The notes under the pieces are model-generated. The model searched no databases, was not told the origin of the DNA, and was given only the letters and a program-made list of their open reading frames with translations. From Ampelomyces quisqualis (Eukaryota; Ascomycota; Dothideomycetes; Pleosporales; Phaeosphaeriaceae), in assembly GCA_018398575.1 (NCBI GenBank), contig JAGTXZ010000020.1, positions 1,426,001 to 1,490,000 of the forward strand: 64,000 nucleotides of DNA, in the 5' to 3' direction. Shown piece by piece: positions 25,021-37,762 of the stretch (position 1 is its first letter; every line of letters starts with the position of its first letter). A program made the translations under genes and the position numbers.

Positions 25021-25041
25021 TTATTGTAAAGGTGTTTAAAG

Positions 25042-25488
25042 TGTTAAGACTGTTAGTCTAGTAGCAAATAATAAGAATGCTAGTGTAGACTAGAGGTACA
25101 GCTAAGGTTAGTTTTTGCAGATAGGTACAGAGTTGCTTTAGATACAGAGGGTATTGTCACTAAGACAGTAAAGGCTAGGGCTTTCTAAAAAGAGTAACAA
25201 TAGTTAGGTAGCTTAATGTAACTAACTTAAGCGTCTGTAACATAAGTTAAACACAATAATCTATAAGGGTTTATTGTAGTTCTTATACACTAAAGAGGTT
25301 CTGTATACTTTAGTTAGATCCTGTTGTCCTAGTGTATCCTAGTACGCCAAGCCTTCCTAGTCTTGCTAGTACTTACTGGTACGCTTACGTAATTTGTTTC
25401 TTAGCGTCTTAACTTAGCTGGCTGCTTAGTCACAAACTTTGGTGTTTATAAGGCAGGGCTTCTAGTCGTTTAATCCTAGATCGTAACA
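25042..25488 (-). repeat. E3 LTR (right; 5' LTR), type A single unit
   Basis: This 447-bp partner of 18688-19134 ends at 25488 and is followed by the duplicated CCTTC. Confidence 0.95.
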
Positions 25489-25493
25489 CCTTC

Positions 25494-25894
25494 TTAGCTA
25501 ACTCTTCTCTCTAGTAGTAAGCGCTAACTAGTAGGTTAGCAGTATTTAAGTTAGCTACTTATGCAAAGCTAACTTGCACAGTAGTAGCTAACTAAAACGT
25601 AGCTAACTATACGTTAGCCTTTTTCTTTACTACTACCTTGTCTTCTTTATTACTACCTAAGGTAGTAAATATACAATTAAGAGCCTCTAAGAGACTATTA
25701 TACTTCTAGCCTGTATATTAGAAAACTAGCTAACACTTCTTATTTAAGAGTGTACAATAAGCACACTTCTTAGACACGTCTAAATAGAATCTAAACTTAA
25801 TATTAAAATAGCTGCAGGTAAAAGCTCTTACAGCCTGTAAGTAAACAACCTAATAAGCTAAAAGATAAGCTCTAAAAGAGACAGGAATAGGCAT
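25494..25894 (-). pseudogene. Antisense accessory ORF of E2 (interrupted by E3)
   Basis: On the minus strand, opposite E2 gag-pol, a frame starts at ATG 25894 and contains KKCAYCTLLNKKC, a CX2CX6C cluster, then Leu/Lys-rich sequence. It is cut by E3 at 25488 and would continue below 18687. The E4 copy (51250-51749) is the uninterrupted counterpart. RIP-type stops are present. It is placed like the family I accessory ORF, between the chromodomain and the 3' LTR and in antisense. The function is unknown. Confidence 0.6.
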
Positions 25895-26218
25895 TATATA
25901 TATCTATAAAATAGTTAGCTAGTAATTAAATTAGAAGGGTAGTCAAATAGCTATAGGTATATAAACGTGTAGAAGGAGAGTATAGAGAAGTAGTATACTA
26001 GAGGGCCAGCCTTATATATATGCTCTAAAAACTCTAGGTAAAGTTAGGACAACAAACGCGCTGCTGCGCTAAGCAAAACAACAACAAACAGCTATAACGC
26101 GTTATTAGAAATCTAAAGTTAAGGTAAATAAGACTTTTTAGAAATTTTAAAAGGTATCTAAAAGCACACTAATACAGACCTAATTAATAGAAGCTATTAA
26201 TTTTAAAAAGAAAGGTAA

Positions 26219-26519
26219 TGTAACAGGCACATGCAAACACATATTACATCTAATACCCTATAAAGGCTTAGTAATAGATTATGCAAGAAATAGTAGAGGC
26301 AGTACTAAAAGCGCCTTAAATTAGCTCTAACTTAGTTACTACATTAACTATAAATATAAGCCTATTGCATTAGATAGAAGACAAGTTTTTCTTGTTCTTC
26401 TGTACAAGACCTATAGGTGTATAGCTAAATCTAGAATCTCTGATACAATACGCACTCCTATATGCCTCTAATACGTATCTAATTTAATCCTAATAGCTGT
26501 ACCTACCTGCATTACTACA
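26219..26519 (+). repeat. E2 3' LTR (301 bp)
   Basis: It begins TGTAACAGGCACAT directly after a polypurine tract, ends ATTACTACA at 26519, and is followed by the duplicated CTAGT. Confidence 0.95.
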
Positions 26520-29500
26520 CTAGTAGTAAAAACTTTTATAAGTAGTAGGCTATTAGATACTATTTTTTATCTTGTTTTTGTTTTGCATATATTCTAATTG
26601 CTAAGTCTAATACATTAGTTTTAAATCTAAGTAGCTTTCTACTTCTAAATATAATAAGAATAGATAGTGCTATATAAGTATCTTTAAGCGTCTTAAATGC
26701 CTAGCTTTATTCTTCTATCTATTTCTAAAGTATATCTTTTTGTGTAAGTTTTGTAAGTAGCGTAGTAATTAGTAAAAAGTTTTAAATAAACTATTAGTAA
26801 AAGTTAACAAAGCCTAAGAAGAATTAGATATCCTCTACTATAGTAAGCGTTAGCTAATCTCTAATAACTTTAATCTTATTCTTGCTTATTTATACTCTGT
26901 TCTTTCTAACTATGCATCCTAGGAATTCTACTTCTTCTTAGTACTATTTACATTTCTTAGAGTCTACTACTAGAAAGAATTTTTCTAGTAGCGTTAGAAT
27001 TATATAAGTATATTCTATATATTCCTTCTTATTTTTTAGATAGATAAGAATATTGTTAAGATATACAACAATAAATATATCTAGGTATTTTCTAAGTATA
27101 TTATTAATAAGTGCTTAACACGTTACTAGAGCGTTAGTAAGACTAAATAGTATTACTAAGTACTTGTAGTAGCTATAGCGTAATCTAAACGCTATCTTTT
27201 ATTTTTTGCCTTTTTTTATACGTATAAGGTTGTAGGCGCCTCTTAGATCTAATACTGTAAAGATCTTTGCATAGGCTAGTTAATCTTATAGTTCTAAAAT
27301 ATTAAGTAGTAGCTATTAATTCTTAACTATAATACTATTAAGTTTCTAAAAGTTAATATATAGTTATAGTTTACTGTTCTTCTTTAGTACAAATATAATT
27401 AGGTATCTAGCAAGTAATTCTAATACTTAAACAAAACTTTTCTTTAGGTTTACTTAGATATACTCTTAGAGTGCTTTTAGCTCTTTTTCTAATAATTTGT
27501 AGATTAGTCTAAGAGTTAGCCTTTTCCTTTCTTTTAGGATAATCTTATAGTTTTACTCTTAATGCTTAAGTAGTTCTTCTAGACCTATTTCTTCTAAGAA
27601 TAGTTTTTTAAACTTTCTATATTCTTTAGGTATGTTAAAAGTTATACATTTCTTTAAAACTTATAACGTATTAGTATTTTTTCTTTAATTATCTAAGTTA
27701 ACTAGTTATATCTTTAACTATATCTTAGTTAAAGTAATGTTATTAATTATCTTTTTATCTACTATTAAACGCTACTAATGCGTAGGCTTAGAATCTGTTG
27801 TATTATTGTAATTCCTTAGAGAGATAGATCTCTTCCTCTAGTCTATTTGTAGGCTATTCTCTCTAAACTATAGAAGTCCTAATATAATATTGTAGGTAGC
27901 TAATCTAAAGATGTCTAAGTATATTCCTTATTTAGTTCTTTAGATATTAAGTTCTATAGTAGTCTTATATCTAATAAGTAACTTATTAGGTATCTGCTCT
28001 CTATTTGTAATATAAAGTTTATATAATTATTGTTTCTAGTAAAGTTAGAGCCTAGCTCTTAACAAGGCATTACCTAAAATATAGTTTACTTATAATTTTA
28101 AATTTAGAAGCACCTTTATTCTTTTTCTATTAGCTCTTACTATAAGTTTTATAAGCTTAGCTAAGTTAACTGCGTTACAGCTCTAAGTCTCTTTGTAAAG
28201 TCTAAGGTAAACTCTAAAGAAGACTTATTCTTTCTATATTTATTAGCTTCTTTGTTATTATAGTGTTTTTTACACTCTAGTTATAAGTAGAACTACTAGG
28301 TGTAGTTTATGCAGCTGCTATTAACAAGCATTCTATTAGATATACTTTTTTCCTCTAATATATTAGAAAAACTTTCTATATTTTATTTATTATATAGGTA
28401 ATTTATATAGGTATCTTTAGGGTAATTGTACTACTAGTACTTGTAAGGTTTCTTTTGCTAAGAACAGTATTAGTTAATTTTACTACTATAATATATTAAG
28501 TAGTAGTTACTATTATATGCTGTTTATAATAGAAGTCTGTGTTTTAGATTATAAGGATCTTGTAGGTATCTATCTATAAGTAGGATTTAATGCAATTTGT
28601 TTGCCTTTCTATTCTAGTACTCTAAAGGTATAAGGTTTAGTACTAATACTTACTTGTTATTAGTATAGTATATCTACTTTATATATAAGTTACAGCACGT
28701 CTTATATAGTCTGTTTGCGTCTATCTTTTAACACAGTTCTCTAACTATTGCATTCTAGTGTACTAGTTTAAAGCTAGCTAGTAGTAAGTATATATCTAGC
28801 TTATCTAGTATAAGTTCTTGTCTTTTTAGGTATTATAGACTTTTATAGTCTCTTGTTAGTTCTATGTTCTATAGATTCTATTTCCTAAGTGTAGCAATTG
28901 TTTCTTCTCTGTAACTCTATTTATATTTAAAGAGTACTTATTTATCTAGAAGGTATAATATACTTAAAAGAATTAGTAATATTATTCTATATATTCTTAG
29001 TTAACTTTATTAGTTTAGTTATACTAGTTGTAAATATTTTGTTGTGTTTATAGTAAGAGTAATTCTATCTATTAGAATTATTTAATATTATAGTTCTGTT
29101 TCTAGTTATAGAATAATACAGTTTTAGTTAAGACCTAGTTATTAAATAATGTAGTAGAGGTATCTTTTGTCTATTTTACTATTAATAGTCTATTGATTAT
29201 TTAGATAATAGGTTAATTATTAATTATAATTTATTCTTTAATATCTTTCTCTAAAGCGTTAGTTAATATGTTAAGCTAGTGTATAACTTTGTTCTTAGAG
29301 TAATAGTTTTGCGTATAATATCTAACCTTGTTATAGTTATAACAAATAATCTTATTCTTATTAGGCCTATCCCTTAGTAGTTGTTTCTTTAAGTAACTTT
29401 TCTGTTCTAGGCCTTTGTTAAGGTTGTCTAAGTGTATAGCTTTAGGTCTATACCTTAAGTATACTCTTAGTAAGCGTAGTTAATAAGTTCTTTATCTTAA

Positions 29501-30671
29501 GTAGTAGCGCTATTATCTTTTATTTAGTTATATTTGTCTTTAATATTTTTTGTTTAGGCAAAATTCTTTGTGTCTCTATAGTAAATATAAAGAGCATAAC
29601 CTATCTTTACGTGCTTATTTATATAGTTTATTATCTAGGCAAATAGATTTATTCTAAAGTTCTTTTAGAGTAGTAATATATATTCTACTATATATAAGTT
29701 TAGCTTATATAGTAGCCTTAAGGCCTTACTTATATATATACATTAGAGTAGTGTTATTCTACTAGATTTATTTAGCGTATTATTAAAAAATATTAGTATA
29801 GTTAGTAGCTAATTAGGTTTGTTTTACACTTTAGATTTTTTGTTCTATAATTACAGATTTTTTAAGAGGTAAGAAGATCTACTATAGGCGTATCTTAAAC
29901 GCGTACTAGTCTTTTATAAGGTTAGTATTATTTACGTCTATAATATTATTGTTTATATACTTCTAAATAATTAGAAGTACTTATTTTTTAGCGTTACCTT
30001 TTATATAAGTTATAGTAAGAATAACTTTGTTATTATTCTTAATCTTATCTCCTTCTACGTAGATGTGCTAATTAAACTAAAGAATCTAAGTCTTAAGTTT
30101 ATTACAGTCTCTATAGTAGAGATTAGGCTTATTAACCTTAAGTCTAGATTATCTTACTTAAGAATGCTTAGGTGTATCTATTGCAATATTACTGCTTATT
30201 ATAAAAGTGTTTAAAGTGTTAAAACTATTAGTCTAGTAGTAAACAATAAGAATACTAGTATAGACTAAAGGTATAGCTAGAGTTAGTTTTTGTAGATAGG
30301 TGCAGAGTTGCTTTAGATATAGAGAGTATTATTACTAAGATAGTAAAGGCTAGAGCTTTCTAAAAAGAGTAATAATAGTTAAGTAGCTAGTTACTAACTT
30401 AGGCGTTTATAATATAAGTTAAATATAATAATCTATAAAAGTCTACTATAGTTTCTATATACTTAGTCTTTCTTATAGTTCTTATTATTCTTAATTATTA
30501 TTGCAGATTCTTATAGTTTTTTGTTGCAAGAAACAGTAAGACTAAATAAGACTAATAAGAAGGTTACGTAATATACTTAGCGTGCTATGTCTCTGCACTA
30601 GGTCTAAGTCTTGCAACCTATTCTCTTGTTTATTTATAACGTTTTATATTTCCTGTTAGAAGTTTGTAACA
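26520..30671 (-). mobile_element. Element F, right part, including its right LTR
   Basis: This continues element F after E2. Read on the minus strand from the right, it has a 455-bp type B LTR, gag with a zinc-knuckle region near 29290-29350, protease/RT and RNase H. The RT catalytic motif near 27060 reads YLNN. Joining 12613 to 26525 restores the sequence order seen in E1 at about 2770. This is one of the most heavily decayed copies. Confidence 0.88.
30217..30671 (-). repeat. Element F right LTR (455 bp), type B
   Basis: It starts TGTTAAAACT and ends TTTGTAACA. It has the same length and U3 type as the G LTR (59098-59552). The first part, about 235-250 bp, resembles type A; the rest is unrelated to it. 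Confidence 0.92.
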
Positions 30672-30879
30672 AGCTACTAGAATATAACAAATAGGTTAAT
30701 TAAAAAGATATAAATAAATTACTTATAGAGAAGTATAAGTAGAAAGAAGATTAACTACTTTTATAATTAATATATAAAAAAAAGAAAAAAAAATAAAAAA
30801 GAAAAGATATAGGAAAACAAAGGCGCCTTACTAGCGTACTACTAGCGCTCTAATAGCGCAGCTAAGTATAATAACTAGT
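30672..30879. other. AT-rich spacer with A/T-homopolymer runs
   Basis: This lies between the LTR of F and the Lys/Pro-rich relic. It includes an A-rich tract around 30775-30810. No coding signal was found. Confidence 0.5.
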
Positions 30880-31351
30880 TTAGCCTAAAGACTTATTATT
30901 ATTATTATTAGCCTTATAGAAGCTTAGAGAGCCTATTAAATTATTACTAAGCTCTCTAGCCTTTCTCTCTTTCTGCTGTAGCTAGATAAGAGTATTACTT
31001 AACTCTAGAGAAGTCTTACGCCTTACTATTACTGCCCTAGAGCGCACTAGGTAACCTAGCTTACTTAAGCCTTTAGTACGCTTAGCTGCAGGCTCTTTAG
31101 TAAGGCTAACTAAAGCTAGACGCTTCTTAAGCTTAGGCTTAGGCTTAGGCTTAGGCTTAGGCTTAGGCTTAGCTTTAGCCTTACTCTTCTTCTTCTTAGA
31201 AGAAGGTATAGAGCTAGAGCTCTTTTAAGAAGAGGTTTTATTTCTATCTCTACTCTTATTACTATTACTAGCCTTAGACCTAGGCTTAGACCTAGTAGAA
31301 CACTCTTCTTTCTTTAGATTAAAGTTAGAATTAGACTGCGCGTTAGCCTTA
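30880..31351 (-). pseudogene. C-terminal part of a Lys/Pro-rich protein relic (split by E5)
   Basis: The minus strand reads about 157 codons to a TAA at 30880-30882 with only two internal stops. It includes Ser/Arg/Lys-rich sequence, a (Lys-Pro)n run encoded by a 6-bp repeat at about 31132-31172, then SLTKEPAAKRTKGLSKLGYL and a helical end. E5 (TSD CCTTA) separates it from upstream sequence at 38272 onward, where LSSLSKANAQ joins across the empty site. The composition suggests a basic, possibly nuclear or nucleic-acid-binding protein. The family is not recognised. Confidence 0.5.
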
Positions 31352-31855
31352 TGTTAAGACTGTTAGTCTAGTAGCAAACAATAAGAATGCTAGTATAGAC
31401 TAGGTATACAGCTAAGGTTAGTTTTTGCAGATAGGTGCAGAGTTACTTTAGATACAAAGGGTATTATTACTAAGACAGTAAAGGCTAAGGCTTTTTAAAA
31501 AGAGTAATAAAGGTTATATAGCTTAATATAACTAACTTAAGTTATTAAAATATAAGTTAAATATAATAATCTATAAAGGTTTATTATAGTTTCTATGTAC
31601 TATAAGAGATCTTTAAGCTTACTTATTAAAGCGTAAGCTTATTATACTAAGTTGTAGTACTTACAAAGCTTACTATAAGCTACGTAAGCGCACTTATATG
31701 CGTTAGATCTTTTTTACGTGCTAAGGCGTAAGCTTACAAATCTACTTGTAAGCTACGTTACGTAATCTATTCTATGTGTCCTTTGTTACTAGCCTGCGTT
31801 AGGTTATGTTAGGTTTGTACTAAATAATTAGCTGTATAGATCTAGGATTATAACA
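31352..31855 (-). repeat. E5 LTR (left; 3' LTR), type C
   Basis: The repeat is 504 bp, TGTTAAGACT to ATTATAACA. The U3 half is filled with copies of the palindromic motif GTAAGCTT/AAGCTTAC. It matches 37763-38266. Confidence 0.95.
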
Positions 31856-32080
31856 CTATTCTTCTTTCTTACTAGATTTGTCTTAAATTGTAGTTACATC
31901 TTTATAAGTGTGCTTTGTATCTTGTCTTAAGGTTTGCGCGTTGTTATATCTTCTAATTCTTAAAAGAAACAACTATGTCTTGCTCTAGAAATTTAATAAC
32001 ATAAAACCTTTACTAATATACTCTACAACTATTGTTTTGCTAATAACTAAGAGTGCTTTATTATAGTATTAAAGACTTTA

Positions 32081-32452
32081 CGTTGTCTAAAGTGTTCTAA
32101 GTGTATACGTATTAGGCGTCTATGCGTAAACTTATTTTAGAAATTGTTAGACTATACTAGTAAGAAGTATAAAGCAAAGGTAGAAGTAGATAAAAAATTG
32201 CTTACTAAAGTAATTACGTAACTATTGCGTAATAAAAAGATACTTACGTAGGTAAAAGATAGAGCGTATTAGAAGGCTAAGTGCCTTGCACATAAGTTAA
32301 AGAAATTAAGTAAGAATGTCTAGGCAGAGGCGTTAGACTGTCTACCTGCAAACGCACTAACAGGTTACTCTCTAGCTATATAGGCTACTCTTAACTTGCT
32401 TAACACCTCTATAAGTTTTAGTACTAGTTTAGTAGTTGTTAGCAATTTGTAA
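32081..32452 (+). pseudogene. Antisense accessory ORF of E5
   Basis: This diverged counterpart of the E1 accessory ORF runs 124 codons to a TAA at 32450-32452. RCLKCSKCIRIRRLC supplies the cysteine cluster, followed by a Lys-rich helical stretch (KKYKAKVEVDKKLL). A few TAG/TAA codons interrupt it. It is opposite gag-pol, just inside the 3' LTR. The function is unknown. Confidence 0.6.
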
Positions 32453-32499
32453 AGTTTGTAGCTAGTTTTTATATATTTTCTAGGTTGTTATATCCTAAC

Positions 32500-35400
32500 T
32501 ATTTTACTAGGTATTTCTTTTAATAGTTGTTGCCTTAGTGTATTATTATTCTTTTAACGTTAAATTTAGTTTTTTCTTTAAGTTTATAGCAAAAGGTTTG
32601 CTATAATAGTATTTCTAGGTTAGCTAGTTCTAGTAGGCTTACGTAGAATCTAGAGTAGATCTTTGCATTTAGTAGAAGCTTAAGTGTATATATAACCAGT
32701 CTGTTTCTTTTTAAAATTAAAAACAGTCTAACTTTAACGTAGTTAAGTTCTTTGCTTAGTTGTTTTATGTGTAGATTTTTAGTGTAGAGATATACCTTAT
32801 CTCTCTCTTTTAGCTAAAGTACTGTTTTTTGTTTTTAATTAACATATAAGATGCTTTGTATCTAAGCGTGTTGTATTTGTTCTTCTATTTTACTATAGGT
32901 TTTCTTTATTTCTTCTGCTATCTGTATAGCAGCTTTAGCTTTTAGGCTAGGTAATGTTCTTGTAAAGAGATTTAGATGTTGTCTATAGTTTGCGAAGTAT
33001 AGCGTCTTACCTGTAGCTTTAAATAATTTGTTGTTATAGGCTAACTATACTATTAGTAATAGCAAAACCTAATTTGTCTATTATAGGTTGCTGTATATCT
33101 TAAGATACGTCTTTATAGTTCTGTTTATTCTTTCTGTTTAGCTATTAGTTTAAGAATAGTAAGCTATTAATAGCTTTTATTGCGTCTTAATTTCTGCTAT
33201 TAAGCTAGTCTAATAATTTAACATAAAGAGTTTGTCTTAATTGCTAATAATTAACTTTAGTATGCTATAGTATCTAATAAGTCTATTCTTAAGCATGTGC
33301 GCTAGCTAAACAGCTGTGTAGTCTTGTTAAAAGAGTAGCATTATAGCGTATTTTGTAAAGCAATCTACTATAACTATAATAGCGTTATAGGCTAATTCTG
33401 TAGCAAAGTCTTTTAATAGTAGTAGTCTTATTACAAAGTCTATTAATATATTAGTCTAAGGCTTAGTTAGAAGCTCTATTAGCTGCGTTTCTCTATAAGA
33501 TGCGTGTATACTGTGTTTGTTGCGTTAACAGTCTGTATATTTCTTAATGTAAGCGCTTATTTTATCTTTTATGTTTCTAAACTAGTAATTCTGTTAAATT
33601 AGTTCTATAGTTTAGCTTACTCTAAGATAACTGTGTACTATGTTATTATAGTGTTAACGTATAATTAATTTCTATAGTTCTTCTAGAACATTAATTCTAA
33701 TTTTTATTATTAGGTTGTTAATGTATGTTGCTAGTCTAAGAGATCTGTTATTCTGTCTTTTAAGAATGCTTAAGCTATTAATAGTTTTAGTTCTAGTAAT
33801 ATCTAATCTTTAGCTAAGAGCGTTTGCTCTGCTATTATCTTTTCTAAGTATATAGACAATTTTAAACTTATATTATCTTAACATCTCTAACTTTTATACT
33901 TGTCTTTAATTAAGTACTTTAGTAGTAGTAAAAGTTGTTAGGTTTTTGTAGTCTAAGTATATTGTAAGATCTAAGCAACTCTTTGCGTAGATTCTTTAAT
34001 GTTTAAATGCTACTACAATTGCAAGTAGTTCTTCATTATATATATTATAATTTTCTTCTAGTAGTATAAACCTTTGTAAGTAGTAGGCTATTAGGTACTA
34101 TTTTCTATCTTGTTTTTGTTTTGCACACATTCTAATTGCTAAGTCTAATATATTAGTTTTGAATCTAAGTAGCTCTTTGCTTCTAAATACAATAAGAATA
34201 AGTAGTACTATACAAGCGTTTTTAAGCGTCTTAAATGCCTAGCTTTGTTCTTCTGTCTATCTCTAAGGTGTGTCTTTTTGTGTAAGTCTAGTAAGTAGCG
34301 TAGTAATTAGTAAGAAGTTCTAAATAAACTATTAATTAAAGTTAACAAAGCCTAAAAAGAATTAGATGTTTTTTACTATAGTAGGCGTTAGCTAATCTCT
34401 AATAACTTTAATCTTGTCTTTACTTATTTATACTCTGTTCTTTCTAACTATACATTCTAAGAATTCTACTTCTTCTTAGTGCTATTTACATTTGTTAGAG
34501 TCTATTGCTAAAGAGAACTTTTCTAGTAGTGTTAGAATTGTATAAACATGTTTTGTATATTTCTTCTTATTTTCTAAATAGATAAGAATATTGTTAAAGT
34601 ATACAATAATAATAATATTAAAGTGTTCTTAAAGCACATTATTAATAAGTGCTTAACATATTGCTAGAGCGTTAGTAAAACTAAATAGTATTACTAAGTA
34701 CTTGTAGTAGCTGTAGCGTGTTCTAAACCCTATCTTTTATTCTTTGCCTTTTTTTATGCGTATAAGGTTGTACGCGCCTCTTAGATCTAATGCTATAAAG
34801 ATCTTTGCATAAGCTAGTTAATCTTATAGTTTTAAAATATTAGGTAGTAGGTATTAATTCTTAAGTATAATGTTATTAAGTTTCTAAAAGTTAATATATA
34901 GTTATAGTTTACTGTTCTTCTTTAGTATAAACATAATTAGGTATCTAGCTAGTAATTCTAATACTTAGATAAAACCTTTCTTTAAGTTTACTTAGATACA
35001 TTTTTAGAGTGCTTCTAGCTCTTTTTCTAATAATCTGTAAATTAGTCTAAAGGTTAGCCTTTTCTCTTTTTTTAGGACAATTTTGTAGTTTTACTTCTAA
35101 TGCTTAGGCAGTGCTTCTAAACTTGTTTCTTTTAAGAATAGTTTCTTAAACTTTCTATATTCCTTAAGTATATTAAGAGTTACATGTTTCTTTAAAACTT
35201 ATAACGTATTAGTATTTCTTCTTTAATTGTCTAAGCTAACTAGTTATATCTTTAACTACGTCTTAGTTAAAGTAATATTATTAATTATCTTTTTATCTAC
35301 TATTAAACGCTGCTAATACGCAGGCTTAGAATTTATTATGTTATTGTAATTTCCTAAAAAGATAGATCTCTTCTTCTAGTCTATCTGTAGGCTATTCTCT

Positions 35401-37740
35401 CTAAACTATAGAAGTCCTAATATAATATTGTAGGTAGCTAATCTAAAGATGTCTAGGCATATTTCCTGTTTAGTTTCTTAGATGTTAAGTTCTATAGTAG
35501 TCTTGTATCTAATAAGTAACTTATTAGGTATCTGCTCTCTATTTGCAATATAAAGTTTATATAATTGTTATTTCTAGCAAAGTTAGAGTCTAGCTCTTAA
35601 TAAAGCATTGCCTAAAATGTAGTTTACTTGCAATTCTAAATCTAGAAGCACCTTTATTCTTTTTCTGTTAACTCTTACTATAAGTTTTATAAGCTTAGCT
35701 AAGTTAATTGCGTTACAGCTCTAAGTCTTTTTTCTAAAGTCTAAGGTTAACTCTAAAAAAGACTTGTTCTTTCTATATTTATTAGCTTCTTTATTGTTGT
35801 AGTACTTCTTACACTCTAGTTGTAAGTAGAACTGCTAGGTGTAGTTTATATAGCTGCTGTTAACAAGTATTCTATTAGATATACTTTCTTCTTCTAATAC
35901 GTTAGGAAAACTTTCTATACTTTGTTTGTTGTATAGGTAATTTGCGTAAGTATCCTTAGGGTAATTATACTATTAGTACTTGTAAAGTTTCTTCTACTAA
36001 AGAAAGTATTAGTTAATTTTACTGCTGTAATATAGCAGGTAGTAGTTGCTATTACACGCTATCTATAATAGAAGTCTATATTTTAGATTATAAGGATCCT
36101 GTAAGTATCTATCTGTAAGCAGGATTTAATATAATTTGTTTACCTTCTTATCTTAGTATTCTACAAGTATAAAGTTTAGTACTAATACTTGCCTATTGTT
36201 AGCATAGTATATCTACTTTGTGTGTAAGTTACAGCACGTCTTATATAGTTTGTCTACGTCTACCTCTTAATATAGTCCTCTAACTATTACATTCTAGTGC
36301 ACTAGTTTAGGGCTAGCTAGTAGTAAGTATATGTTTAGCTTGTCTAGTGTAAGTTCTTAGTCTTTCTAAGTATTATAAACTCTCTTAGTTTCTTGTAAAT
36401 CTTATGTCTTATAGACTCTGTTTCTTAGGTGTAGCAATTATTCTTCCTCTGTAACTCTATCTACTCTTAAAGAGTACCTATCTATCTGTAGGCTAAAGGT
36501 ATAATATTTTTGTAAGGATTAGTAATACTGTTTTATATATTTTTAGTTAACTTTGTTAGTTTAGTTGTACTAGTTGTAAATGTTTTATTACGTTTGTAGT
36601 AAGAGTAATCCTATCTATTAGAATTATTTAATATTATAGTCTTGTTCTTAATTATATAGTAACGCAGAGTTAGTTAAGACCTTGTTATTAGATAATATAG
36701 TAGAGGTGTCTTTTGTCTAACTTACTATTAGTAGTCTATTAGTTGTTTAGACAATAAGTTAATTCTTAATTATAATCTATTCTTTAATGTCTTTTTCTAA
36801 AGCATTAGTTAACACGTTAAGCTAGCGTGTAACTTTGTTCTTAGAGTAATAGTCTTGCGTATAATGTCTAACCTTATTATAGTTATAACAGGTAATCTTG
36901 TTCTTATTAAGCTTATCTCTTTATAGTTGTTTCCTTAGGTAACTTTTCTATTCTAAGCCTTTGTTAAGGTTGTTTAAGTGCATAGCTTTAGGTCTGTACT
37001 CTAAGTATACTTCTAGTAGGCGTAGTTAGTAAGTTTCTTGTCTAGAATAGTAGCGCTGTTATCCTTTATTTAGTTGTATTTATCTCTAATATTTTTTGTT
37101 CAAGCAAAATCCTTTATATTTCTGTAGTAGACGTAAAGAGTATAACCTATCTTTAAGTACTAATTTGTAGAGTTTATTGTTTAAGCAAATAGCTTTATTC
37201 TAAAGTTCTTTAAGAGTAGTAATCTGTATTCTGCTGCGCATAAGTTTAGCTTGTATAACAGCCTTAAGGCCTTATTTGTACATACATATTAGAGCAGTAT
37301 TGTCCTACTAGATTTGTTTAGCGTATTATTAAAAAACATTAGTATAGTTAGTAGTTCATTAGGTTTGTTTTAGACTTTAGATTTTTTGTTTTGTAATTAC
37401 AAATTCTTTAAGAGGTAAGAAGATCTGCTGTAAGTGTATCTTAAACGTTTACTAGTCTTTTACAAGGTTAGTGTTGTTTGCGTCTGTAATGTTATTATCT
37501 ATATACTTCTAAACAATTAGAAGTACTTATTTTTTAGCGTTGTCTTTTATGTAAGTTGTAGTAAAAATAACTTTATTATTATTCTTAATCTTATCTTCTT
37601 CTATATAGAAGTGCCTGTTAAACTAAAAGATCTAGGTCTTAAGTTTGTTACAGTCTCTATAGTAGAGATTAAGTTTATTAACCTTAAGTCTAAGTTGTCT
37701 TACTTAAGAATACTTAAGTGTATCTATTGCAATATTGCTG
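32500..37740 (-). pseudogene. E5 gag-pol relic
   Basis: It is collinear with E1 gag-pol and heavily stop-ridden. Recognisable landmarks are the segment before the chromodomain (about 32545-32780), the integrase blocks (about 33100-33300), the RT catalytic motif near 34593 (YFNN) and the gag knuckle region near 36840-36900. It is non-functional. Confidence 0.85.
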
Positions 37741-37762
37741 CTTATTGTAAGAGTGTTTAAAG

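Larger units (their letters stand above)
18688..25488 (-). mobile_element. E3: full-length, decayed chromovirus (family I) nested in E2
   Basis: This 6,801-bp element has 447-bp LTRs and a perfect target duplication CCTTC at 18683-18687 and 25489-25493. It is the youngest member of the E3-in-E2-in-F stack. It is inserted in the antisense ORF of E2. Gag-pol is on the minus strand and the accessory ORF on the plus strand. The sequence is close to E1, but the LTR has one 70-bp unit instead of two. Confidence 0.96.
12614..26519 (+). mobile_element. E2: full-length, decayed Ty3/gypsy chromovirus (family II), split by E3
   Basis: The element spans 13,906 bp, of which 6,801 bp are E3 plus a 5-bp duplication, leaving about 7.1 kb of its own. 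It has 301-bp LTRs and a perfect target duplication CTAGT at 12609-12613 and 26520-26524. It is inserted in element F, so it is younger than F and older than E3. Gag-pol reads on the plus strand. A polypurine tract (AAAAAGAAAGGTAA, 26205-26218) directly precedes the 3' LTR, as expected. Confidence 0.96.

Noticed and set aside
31132..31172. TTAGGC tandem repeats resembling telomeric DNA
   Set aside because: The run is only about seven units, lies inside an open minus-strand frame where it encodes Lys-Pro repeats, and is not the TTAGGG repeat usual in ascomycetes.
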